From Burkholderiaceae bacterium (GTDB lineage: Bacteria > Pseudomonadota > Gammaproteobacteria > Burkholderiales > Burkholderiaceae), in the NCBI GenBank assembly GCA_947448625.1, contig CANFOT010000015.1, positions 1 through 32,042 on the forward strand: 32,042 bases of DNA. The letters run 5' to 3'. The translations under genes were made by a program, and so were the position numbers. The notes beneath the pieces were generated by a model, which saw nothing but the letters and a program-made list of their open reading frames with translations, was not told where the DNA came from and ran no database searches. This document shows positions 1 to 6,297 of the stretch, in pieces (position 1 is the first letter of the stretch; each line of letters starts with the position of its first letter).

Positions 1-119
1 GCCGAGTGGTGGCGATCAAATAACTGGGCAATCTGCTGGAGAGAATCTCCCTTTTTCCAGCGCTCCCACATTAAAGCCTTCTGGGTAGCTGTGTAATAGA
101 TTCGAGGTCGTTGTTTCAT
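1..119 (-). CDS. IS30-family transposase, N-terminal part (cut by window edge)
   Basis: Reading leftwards from an ATG at 119-117, the minus strand encodes MKQRPRIYYTATQKALMWER and continues WKKGDSLQQIAQLFDRHHSA up to the window edge, 39 codons in all. This is the usual start of IS30-family DDE transposases: a basic N-terminus, then a helix-turn-helix (about residues 15-39) that recognises the terminal inverted repeats. The catalytic DDE domain would lie beyond position 1, so completeness cannot be judged. An overlapping minus-strand frame (16-207) is open but has no family resemblance. The element sits directly downstream of the minus-strand cyclase operon and marks the left side of an accessory-looking region. 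The family call rests on remembered sequence pattern, not on an alignment. Confidence 0.85.
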   Translation of the reverse strand, partial: MKQRPRIYYTATQKALMWERWKKGDSLQQIAQLFDRHHS

Positions 120-182
120 GAGCAACACTCCTTGCGCTTACGCAGTTTGCAGTGTGTTGCATCGACGGGTTGAAATCAAGGT
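120..182 (-). mobile_element. Probable end of the IS30-family element (approximate)
   Basis: The stretch between the transposase ATG and the cyclase gene holds no gene. IS30 elements keep a short untranslated stretch and a terminal inverted repeat of about 20-30 bp just upstream of the transposase, so the outer end should lie here, probably in the TGTTGCATCGACGGGTTGAA stretch near 156-175. The partner repeat is outside the window and the boundary is a guess. Confidence 0.4.
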
Positions 183-250
183 CGTTAGCGGTCATTGTGG
201 AGAGCACGTTCGCTAAGTTTTTCTAAAACCAAGCTAATTAATAACAACAT

Positions 251-1066
251 CTAGCAATAAGTTTGATTTCTACCCAACTTTTTTGCTTGATACATTGCGC
301 GGTCACAAGCGGCATAATATTTCTTAAAAATAAGCCTACACTCTGTACCCTTATCACGATTTGGGTCATATACCGAAATGCCAATACTGATGGTGATATA
401 AATTTCGCTTCCTACTGAGCTTGTTAGTGGTTGGCGTGCAATATGCTCCCGCAACCTTTCTGCAACTTTGAATGCTTCTTGTTTGGTGGTTTCTGGCAAT
501 ACTATTAAAAACTCCTCGCCACCCACTCGACCACAGATATCAATTTCGCGTAATTCCTTAAGACTTTCTTTTACTAGAGCAATTAATACTTGATCCCCAA
601 TTGGATGGCCGTAAGTATCGTTTACAACTTTGAAGTGATCAATATCAAGCATTAAAAAAGAAATATCTTTTTTGCTTCTTAACGATTTTTTAATCTCCAG
701 CTCAGATCTTGCGATGGTTTCAGCGCGACTCAGTGCTGAAGTTAATGAATCTGTCTTTGAAAACTTATCTAGGACATAATTTTTTTCTTCAAGGTCAATT
801 AATAATTTCTTAAACTGAAACATTCCCAATAAAAGCAGAAGCGAGATTGGAATGGAGAGCGCTGCATCTACTAGGTTTACATGTCCATGATCAAGTACGT
901 GAAGCAAAGGAGAGATGCGCCTTCCCGTCATTAACCCCAGACCAAGAGCAAGGAATCCGCAAGCTAAGCGGTAAGCGCGGGCTCGGAAAAATAAATTAAT
1001 AGCATACGCAGCAGCAGCCATCTGGAGACACAAAGCTAACGCATATAGGGTAGCCGCTGTAAGCAT
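251..1066 (-). CDS. Membrane diguanylate cyclase (GGDEF protein)
   Basis: A 271-residue protein predicted to make cyclic di-GMP from two GTP at the inner membrane. The N-terminal 90 residues contain about three hydrophobic segments (roughly 3-25, 33-47 and 68-84), followed by a short linker and a full GGDEF domain (about 105-270). Metal and substrate residues are present: DIDHFKVVND at 141-150 and the catalytic GGEEF at 182-186. The inhibitory I-site RxxD is intact as REID at 173-176, five residues before GGEEF, so product feedback is expected. There is no recognisable sensor domain besides the membrane region. Its start lies 2 nt after the stop of the HD-GYP gene, so the two are probably translationally coupled. 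Active-site integrity makes an active cyclase likely. Confidence 0.92.
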   Translation of the reverse strand: MLTAATLYALALCLQMAAAAYAINLFFRARAYRLACGFLALGLGLMTGRRISPLLHVLDHGHVNLVDAALSIPISLLLLLGMFQFKKLLIDLEEKNYVLDKFSKTDSLTSALSRAETIARSELEIKKSLRSKKDISFLMLDIDHFKVVNDTYGHPIGDQVLIALVKESLKELREIDICGRVGGEEFLIVLPETTKQEAFKVAERLREHIARQPLTSSVGSEIYITISIGISVYDPNRDKGTECRLIFKKYYAACDRAMYQAKKLGRNQTYC

Positions 1067-1068
1067 AT

Positions 1069-2292
1069 TTATTCAGCTTCAGTTAGTTTTTGTAAGGTGT
1101 TATTAGCATCCATCAACTCAAAAGCAGCATCAACCACTTTTGCATCTAGTTTTTCTCCGGCTTCGGAACGCACTTCATCCATGGCAGCACTAAGGCCTCG
1201 TGCAGCTCGATAAGGGCGATGCGTAGCCATAGCCTCAATCGTATCGGCTACAGCTAGAATTCTTGCTTCTAGACAAATCTGATCACCTTTGAGTCCATGC
1301 GGATATCCGCTACCATCAAGACGCTCATGATGCTGTCTAACCATATCTGCAATTGGCCATGGAAAAGGAATATCTTTTAGGATTTGGTAGCCTGATTCAA
1401 CATGGCCTTGAACCATTTGCATTTCAAGATCTGTCAGTCTTGTAGGCTTAGTTAAGATCTCCGATGGTACGGCTACTTTGCCTATGTCATGAACCATGGC
1501 TGCCATATAAAGAGCTTGAACCGCATTGTCATCCCATCCCATTTGCCTGGCAATTGCAGTTGAAATGGAGGCAACTCTTTTTTGATGGCCGGCGGTATAA
1601 GGATCTCGCCATTCCATAGTCCTCGCCATCGCTTCAATGGTTGCTTTTAGGGCATTAGCTAGACGTTCTTGTGTTTGTTGCTTTTCGTGAATTTCATCAT
1701 CTAGCTTATGTTGTCGCTCAATCGACCTGAGACCAAAACCAATTTCTTGCGCTAAGCTTTCGAATAATTGCACCTCGGAGTCACCAAAAGCATTGGGCAC
1801 TTTTGAGTAAACCAATAAAACTCCAAAGGGGTGTGCTTCTCCATCTGGTATTGGACATCCAATCGCAGATCGAATGCCAAATTTTCGGGCTAGCTCCCTC
1901 CAAGAGATAAATCCTTCATCTAACTCAGAGTCCACTACAACGCTGGACTTGCCGGTGCGAATGGCCAAACCCCCAGGCCCCATGCCAGAAATATTTTTAT
2001 CGGACCAGCTTACGACGATATTTTCAATATAAGCTAACGCAGAACCAGCACCGCCCATTACCTGCACAGTTTTATTTTCATCATTCTCGGCCTTGCCGAC
2101 CCATGCGAGAACATATGGACCCTGTGCAGCAATAGCACTGCAAACTTCTGCAACCAGTAAGTCTGTTGAATCTGCTCTAGCTAACGCAGCCGCAGCTTCT
2201 GATAAAGCTGATAATGCCCAACCCCTCTTTTCTAACTCCTGCTTCATGGCTGGGGTTGGCAAATCTACGGGCTTTTGATTGTCTGTACTCAT
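1069..2292 (-). CDS. GAF / HD-GYP cyclic-di-GMP phosphodiesterase
   Basis: A 407-residue soluble protein. An N-terminal GAF-like sensory domain (about 30-195, with the typical FGVLLVYS strand near 156-163) leads through a helical linker (190-215) into an HD-GYP domain (about 215-400). Signature residues are in place: GHQKRV at 235-240, VHDIGK at 267-272, HVESGY at 297-302 and HHERLDGSGYP at 321-331, then AVAD around 347-350. HD-GYP enzymes hydrolyse c-di-GMP to pGpG or GMP, so this gene opposes the cyclase it is paired with. It is the first gene of the two-gene minus-strand operon and faces away from the alanine-rich gene at 2413. The signal sensed by the GAF domain is not evident. There is no receiver domain, unlike many HD-GYP proteins. 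Confidence 0.92.
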   Translation of the reverse strand: MSTDNQKPVDLPTPAMKQELEKRGWALSALSEAAAALARADSTDLLVAEVCSAIAAQGPYVLAWVGKAENDENKTVQVMGGAGSALAYIENIVVSWSDKNISGMGPGGLAIRTGKSSVVVDSELDEGFISWRELARKFGIRSAIGCPIPDGEAHPFGVLLVYSKVPNAFGDSEVQLFESLAQEIGFGLRSIERQHKLDDEIHEKQQTQERLANALKATIEAMARTMEWRDPYTAGHQKRVASISTAIARQMGWDDNAVQALYMAAMVHDIGKVAVPSEILTKPTRLTDLEMQMVQGHVESGYQILKDIPFPWPIADMVRQHHERLDGSGYPHGLKGDQICLEARILAVADTIEAMATHRPYRAARGLSAAMDEVRSEAGEKLDAKVVDAAFELMDANNTLQKLTEAE

Positions 2293-2412
2293 ACTTCCAT
2301 TATGAATCTAAAGAAGACCTATTTTCAATTGCCGGATAAAGAACCATCTTATTAACTTGTCATTCAGTTGAAAAAGAGGGAGTATTGACTGTATAGAAAA
2401 TAAAAGGTCGCA

Positions 2413-2910
2413 ATGAAAGACGATATTGAAAAGATTTATGCCAAGCTGGTCTCTCTTGAAGCAGAGGTAACAAACTTACGCACAGGCTACATAGTGGTAA
2501 ATCAACGCTATGCGGATGCCATGGGAAGTTTGAAGGCGTTAACAGCTAGTGCACTTGAAGCTGCAAAACGAGCAGCCATTGCTGCTGAGAAAGCACTGCT
2601 AGCTGCTAAGAGTTCTGCAACAGCGGCTAAATTAGCAGCATCTGAATCTGTCATTGATGCAGCTGAAGCGGCAGCAGATGCTGCAGCAGCATCAGCAGAA
2701 GCGGCAATTGAAGCGGCAGCAGCAGCCTCGGCTGCAGCATCTGCGGCGGCAGCTGCAGTCGCCCATCAAGCTGAAGAATCTTCTATCAGAGCTTCAGCGG
2801 AAGCAGCGGAAGCCACTAAACGTGCAGCGGATGCTGCAGCTGAAGCTGTTAGGATGTCCAATCTCGCATCCGAATCAGCTCGTAATGCCAGAAAAAATAC
2901 TAAGTGTTAA
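2413..2910 (+). CDS. Alanine-rich coiled-coil protein of unknown function
   Basis: A 165-residue protein not recognised as any named family. By hand count about 62 residues (38%) are alanine. Residues 1-40 look like an ordinary heptad coiled coil (IEKIYAKLVSLEAEV). Residues 42-150 are made almost entirely of Ala, Glu, Ser, Lys and Asp in runs such as AAEAAADAAAASAEAAIEAA, which would form one very long, weakly charged helix. The C-terminus is basic (ARNARKNTKC). There is no signal peptide or membrane segment. A weak AAAAGG Shine-Dalgarno lies at 2402-2407. It is a single gene, divergent from the HD-GYP gene and closed by a strong bidirectional terminator. Because alanine codons are GCN, another frame is also open but reads as Gln/Leu/Lys repeats and is a shadow. 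Structural, DNA-binding or surface roles are all possible. Confidence 0.75.
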   Translation: MKDDIEKIYAKLVSLEAEVTNLRTGYIVVNQRYADAMGSLKALTASALEAAKRAAIAAEKALLAAKSSATAAKLAASESVIDAAEAAADAAAASAEAAIEAAAAASAAASAAAAAVAHQAEESSIRASAEAAEATKRAADAAAEAVRMSNLASESARNARKNTKC

Positions 2911-2913
2911 AGT

Positions 2914-2942
2914 AAAAAAGCTCCCATTTAGGAGCTTTTTTT
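2914..2942. terminator. Bidirectional rho-independent terminator
   Basis: A perfect 11-bp stem, AAAAAAGCTCC (2914-2924) and GGAGCTTTTTT (2931-2941), encloses the loop CATTTA. The A tract on one side and T tract on the other give a U run in both directions. It lies between the convergent alanine-rich gene (ends 2910) and the outer-membrane barrel gene (ends 2959), so it can serve both. Confidence 0.9.
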
Positions 2943-2958
2943 CAGCCAATTACCTATA

Positions 2959-3906
2959 TTAAAAAGGAAAGATTAGCTCTTCCATGATGTAGCGATAAAA
3001 GTAATTCGGCCCCAAGAATCCAGCTGACTTACCATAGCCTGCCCGAGTTTTAAAATAGTAATCATTAGAGGCAATAGGACTTGTAGCTGCAAACTCATAC
3101 AGCTGGGTTGTCGTACTTGGATCTTGATTTGCTGTTTGTCGACCTACGCCCACAGTACCGCTTAGCATCCAACCAGAAATACGCTTTCTGGCACCCAGTG
3201 CAATCATGGTTTCGTTGTAATCGCTTGGATTGAAATAGTTATTCACCACATTGGTATTGGTATCTCTGTACTGCCGATATCTCAATTGCCCTGTCAGCCC
3301 ATACTCAGGCATTAAGTCATAAATTAGCTTGGCTTTCACTGTAGGCCTGGTATTGGTATCCGAGAAGTACATATTCCCAGCCATCACAATCGCTGTAAGG
3401 CGCTCAATAATTTGCTGCTCAATACTCGCACCACCAAAGGTGTAATAGATGCCATTGGCAAGGGAGTTTTGAGTTTCTACACGATCACGACTCACAAATA
3501 CTTCAGCTTTAGTAGATTCCGTAACTCGAAAACCATAATTGCTATCAGTAGTCAGTAACTTGTAACCATTTTGAAGGTTGTAGCCAAGATTTAAGTTATA
3601 GCCGAGCCCAGTTCTTGGATTAATCGACTTTGTTAATAATGTATAGACCTCTGCTGAGGAATCCCAATTTCCTTGGGTAAAGTAGTTATGTTGATAACTT
3701 ACGCCAGTATATTTTTCACCATGCTCATATAAGGGCATATAACCAGCGTTGTACTTATAGGTAGAGAAGCCTTCGCTATCAGAGGCAATGTAGGCATTTG
3801 GTACTGAAATTGCCTGCTTGGAGGTGGGCTCCTGATCTGCCACAGCGGTTGACGATGAAACAACTAGAAGTAAAGGCAATCCAATGCGCTTAAAGAAATT
3901 GATCAC
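2959..3906 (-). CDS. Outer-membrane beta-barrel protein, likely exopolysaccharide export (YaiO/PgaA-like)
   Basis: The chosen start is GTG at 3906, because it overlaps the stop of the glycosyltransferase gene as GTGA and has GGGG about 7 nt upstream; a longer TTG start at 3918 is possible. This gives 315 residues. The N-terminus is a signal peptide: a basic stretch (NFFKRIG), a hydrophobic core LPLLLVVSS and a likely cut after TAVA. The rest is alternating polar and aromatic residues typical of amphipathic strands (for example YTGVSYQHNY, TGLGYNLNLGYNL, LTGQLRYRQYRD, WMLSGTVGVGRQ), ending in ELIFPF with the C-terminal Phe expected of barrel proteins. The NYFNPSDY segment resembles the barrel region of PgaA/BcsC-type exporters. 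Coupling to the glycosyltransferase suggests that it exports the polymer made by that enzyme; this is inference. Confidence 0.75.
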   Translation of the reverse strand: MINFFKRIGLPLLLVVSSSTAVADQEPTSKQAISVPNAYIASDSEGFSTYKYNAGYMPLYEHGEKYTGVSYQHNYFTQGNWDSSAEVYTLLTKSINPRTGLGYNLNLGYNLQNGYKLLTTDSNYGFRVTESTKAEVFVSRDRVETQNSLANGIYYTFGGASIEQQIIERLTAIVMAGNMYFSDTNTRPTVKAKLIYDLMPEYGLTGQLRYRQYRDTNTNVVNNYFNPSDYNETMIALGARKRISGWMLSGTVGVGRQTANQDPSTTTQLYEFAATSPIASNDYYFKTRAGYGKSAGFLGPNYFYRYIMEELIFPF

Positions 3907-5210
3907 TTTGTACCCCAAGTCTTTTTTAAATTAAATAACTCAGAGAAATAACCATAAACGCAGGCTGGCTGAAGTATCAGGCCGTACGCAAATACATAAA
4001 AGAAAAATCCAAATATATTGGTACGTACCTTTAGATGTTCTTTATTAAACATCCTTTGACTTCTCGAATACATGTATAGGTTGAGAGCTAATGCCATTGG
4101 TAAGATGGAGAGAGTCATTGGTCCCACAATCCAAAAATACCCAAAACAAGCAAGTACTAAACCAGGAATAAACCCGAGAGAATAAGCAATATCCATAAAC
4201 GGAAACATCGTATTCCACCAAATATAGATGGTAGATAAACGGGGTTTTAGGAGAATCATCGGATTAACCTTGAATGACTCAATTAGGCCGCGAGACCAGC
4301 GTTGCCTTTGTTTGATAAAGGCTTTGAGGGTTTCTGGACAATTAGTAAAGGCGATTGCATCTTCAGCATGACCAACTCGATAGCCAGCAAGCAGAAGCTT
4401 CCAAGTCAAGACAATATCTTCACCAACCATCTCAGGCCAGCCTCCAACTTCATTCAGCGCATTTCGGTCGTATAAAGAAAATGCACCCTGAGCTACTAGA
4501 GTCCCCTGAAATAGGGATTGAATTCTCTTAATGCTGGCGATACCTAAAAAATAATCCCACTCTTGAGCTTTGGTAACCCAATTGGTCCGTGAATTTCGTA
4601 TAAGAATTTCTCCGGCAACTGCTTTGGTATTCAATGGATCGGATATAAATCGTCCAACTAAATTTTTAATGGCATCAACATGAAGATAGCTATCAGCATC
4701 AACAGAAATCACAATTGCACTTTTGGAAATCTTTAATCCCTGATTGAGTGCAGCAGCTTTTCCGCCATTTTTAGTCAGGCTAATTAATTCTATATTTGGA
4801 TTGGTTGCCTGTTTAGACCTCACAACATCACTTGTGTTATCGGTAGATCCATCATCAATGACAATTACGCGCATTGGACCAAGATAATTTTGCTTTGCAA
4901 TTCCCTCTAGTGTGGAATCTATGGCCATCCCTTCATTGAATGCTGCAATCAAAATCGTAACTTCTGGATTCTTTTGATCTTCAATAACTGGCGGCCTTTT
5001 ATCCAGCAGTAGGGATGTGAACACAAATGCATTCATACACCCAGGAATTATGGCGATAAATGTAATTAAGAAAAATGCTAGGAAGGGGCCTACATGTACT
5101 GAAAGATCTAGAAACCAAGGCTGAGAGTACCAAACAGAAAAGGATCCCCACGCTAGGCCAATAATTGAGGCAATGACGAACTTGGTATTAACCGATATAT
5201 AAATTGCCAT
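3903..5210 (-). CDS. Processive family-2 glycosyltransferase (PgaC/IcaA-like)
   Basis: A 435-residue inner-membrane GT2 enzyme. Two N-terminal hydrophobic segments (about 10-28 and 42-66) come before the catalytic domain (about 82-310), followed by three or four membrane segments to the C-terminus. Catalytic signatures are complete: ILIAAFNEG at 86-94, VIDDGSTDNT at 117-126, the DxD motif DAD at 171-173, GED at 263-265 and QRQRW at 301-305. This D, DxD, (E)D, QxxRW set marks processive synthases that make poly-beta-1,6-N-acetylglucosamine, cellulose or hyaluronan; overall layout is closest to PgaC/IcaA. No deacetylase (PgaB) or PgaD-like partner is visible nearby. It is first in a two-gene unit with the outer-membrane barrel and close to two c-di-GMP enzymes, which commonly control such synthases. 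The actual polymer is not predictable. Confidence 0.85.
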   Translation of the reverse strand: MAIYISVNTKFVIASIIGLAWGSFSVWYSQPWFLDLSVHVGPFLAFFLITFIAIIPGCMNAFVFTSLLLDKRPPVIEDQKNPEVTILIAAFNEGMAIDSTLEGIAKQNYLGPMRVIVIDDGSTDNTSDVVRSKQATNPNIELISLTKNGGKAAALNQGLKISKSAIVISVDADSYLHVDAIKNLVGRFISDPLNTKAVAGEILIRNSRTNWVTKAQEWDYFLGIASIKRIQSLFQGTLVAQGAFSLYDRNALNEVGGWPEMVGEDIVLTWKLLLAGYRVGHAEDAIAFTNCPETLKAFIKQRQRWSRGLIESFKVNPMILLKPRLSTIYIWWNTMFPFMDIAYSLGFIPGLVLACFGYFWIVGPMTLSILPMALALNLYMYSRSQRMFNKEHLKVRTNIFGFFFYVFAYGLILQPACVYGYFSELFNLKKTWGTK

Positions 5211-5335
5211 AAGAGCTTTGAATTGACGACTATTCAGTATAGCGCCTACATAATTAATGGCTTCTTATAATTCGGCTGATTACACATTTACTATTCAAAT
5301 AATTTGTATTGGTATCAGATACATTTTTTAGATTG

Positions 5336-5374
5336 AATTGTTTAATAAGTTCGCCACACAATTTTTAAACAATT
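5336..5374. repeat. 10-bp inverted repeat in the divergent intergenic region
   Basis: AATTGTTTAA (5336-5345) and TTAAACAATT (5365-5374) are perfect reverse complements separated by 19 nt. They lie in an AT-rich stretch between the leftward glycosyltransferase gene (starts 5210) and the rightward gene at 5444. This could be an operator for a dimeric regulator or a weak hairpin. No clear -35/-10 pair could be assigned here. Confidence 0.5.
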
Positions 5375-5443
5375 TATATTGAGACTTTGAAGGGATGGCT
5401 GTCTGTCGAGTCAGCTCTTTAATGATCCAGAAAGATTTGTTGT

Positions 5444-5842
5444 ATGAGTAGACTAAAGAAGGTCATGGAGCTCAGGAAGCAATTAAGAGAGCTCGGTAAC
5501 TACGACACCAGCATATCGGGCGCAGTAGGGGAGATCTATGCCGAGGAAGTTCTAGGTATGGTTAAAGCTCCAAAAGGCGCTAAAGGTATAGACGGCTATA
5601 TAAAAGGTAGGGCTGTCCAAGTAAAAACTAAGGACGGCAAGGAGCGTAGCGACTCGGCTGTATATGCGAGTGTTAGGCAGGGGTTAGAGAAAGAGATTGA
5701 GGATCTGGTTGTGGTGATGATCCAAGAGGATGAAATAACCCACGTTGGACCAGTGCCCTTATCTGAGATTCCTTATACAGAACACAAGCAGGGTAGGCGC
5801 TACTACTTAAATAAGATCAAGGCTTACTTAAAAGTAAGCTAG
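5444..5842 (+). CDS. Small protein with a PD-(D/E)XK-like pattern, function unknown
   Basis: A 132-residue soluble protein. Residues 1-18 are a basic helix, followed by SGAVGEIYAEEVLG (25-38, acidic helix), GIDGYI (48-53) and AVQVKTKDGK (57-66). Spacing of Glu30/34, Asp50 and Gln59-Val-Lys61 fits the core of PD-(D/E)XK-fold proteins of the DUF6998 type, in which the E-x-K position is Q-V-K. That fold covers nucleases and many uncharacterised proteins, so nuclease activity is only a suggestion. It stands alone, transcribed away from the polysaccharide genes and ending near the initiator tRNA gene, which points to an acquired gene. No clear Shine-Dalgarno is visible before the ATG. Its last codons form part of an 8-bp hairpin (5822-5839). 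Confidence 0.65.
   Translation: MSRLKKVMELRKQLRELGNYDTSISGAVGEIYAEEVLGMVKAPKGAKGIDGYIKGRAVQVKTKDGKERSDSAVYASVRQGLEKEIEDLVVVMIQEDEITHVGPVPLSEIPYTEHKQGRRYYLNKIKAYLKVS
5822..5839. repeat. Inverted repeat at the 3' end of the small gene, half-repeated at 5999-6017
   Basis: GCTTACTT (5822-5829) and AAGTAAGC (5832-5839) form a perfect 8-bp dyad with a 2-nt loop, overlapping the last codons of the gene ending at 5842. The same GGCTTACTT word starts at 5999, again followed by an imperfect complementary arm (AAGTAACC). The two copies bracket about 170 bp of gene-free sequence. There is no U tract, so simple termination is unlikely for the first copy. Confidence 0.45.
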
Positions 5843-6020
5843 AAACTTAAATAAATCCCCATTTCTTATAGAGCAGGCGCGGTAGGAGAGATGCACAAAC
5901 GGCAATTCACTACCCCGTTATCCTGCAACTCAATTTAGACAGAGCCTTACTGGCTGGGGCTTGTGTGCTTATAGCAATGATTAAAATTTCTTACTATAGG
6001 CTTACTTTTTAAGTAACCAA

Positions 6021-6056
6021 GTAAAAAGGCTTCTAAGCGATTAGCCTAGAAGCCTT
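6021..6056 (-). terminator. Rho-independent terminator of the initiator tRNA gene
   Basis: On the minus strand a 10-bp stem AAGGCTTCTA / TAGAAGCCTT (arms at 6047-6056 and 6026-6035, 11-nt loop) is followed by TTTTT. It begins 9 nt after the tRNA 3' end, as expected for a single tRNA transcription unit. Confidence 0.85.
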
Positions 6057-6064
6057 ATAGATAC

Positions 6065-6141
<77 letters not shown>

Positions 6142-6153
6142 TCTGAAGCTGAG

Positions 6154-6183
6154 ATTCTACCATTTTTTAAGCCTCTTTGTCGA
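6154..6183 (-). promoter_or_regulatory. Promoter of tRNA-fMet
   Basis: On the minus strand, TCGACA (6183-6178) matches the -35 box with one mismatch, and TAGAAT (6159-6154) matches the -10 box with one mismatch. The spacer is 18 nt. Transcription would start about 6 nt before the mature 5' end at 6141. Confidence 0.75.
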
Positions 6184-6297
6184 GGTATTCCTGCAAACAA
6201 GGCTTAGAAAGGGGAGTTTTTGCCGTAAATAAGACTGCAGAGTCAACCTGCATAAGGAGTAACATATTGCCACGCAACATTGTGATGAGGTTTATTC

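Noticed and set aside
16..207. 63-codon minus-strand open frame at the left edge
   Set aside because: It overlaps the IS30 transposase start in another frame and shows no family resemblance.
2368..2397. TTGAAA-18-TATAGA promoter for the alanine-rich gene
   Set aside because: Transcription would start almost at the ribosome site, leaving practically no leader; the match may be chance in AT-rich DNA.
2654..2962. Open frame rich in Gln, Leu, Lys and Arg inside the alanine-rich gene
   Set aside because: It is the shifted reading of GCA-type repeats; the true frame has the start, ribosome site and a terminator right after its stop.
3907..3918. TTG start at 3918 for the outer-membrane barrel gene
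   Set aside because: GTG at 3906 has a GGGG ribosome site, overlaps the upstream stop as GTGA and gives a cleaner signal peptide.
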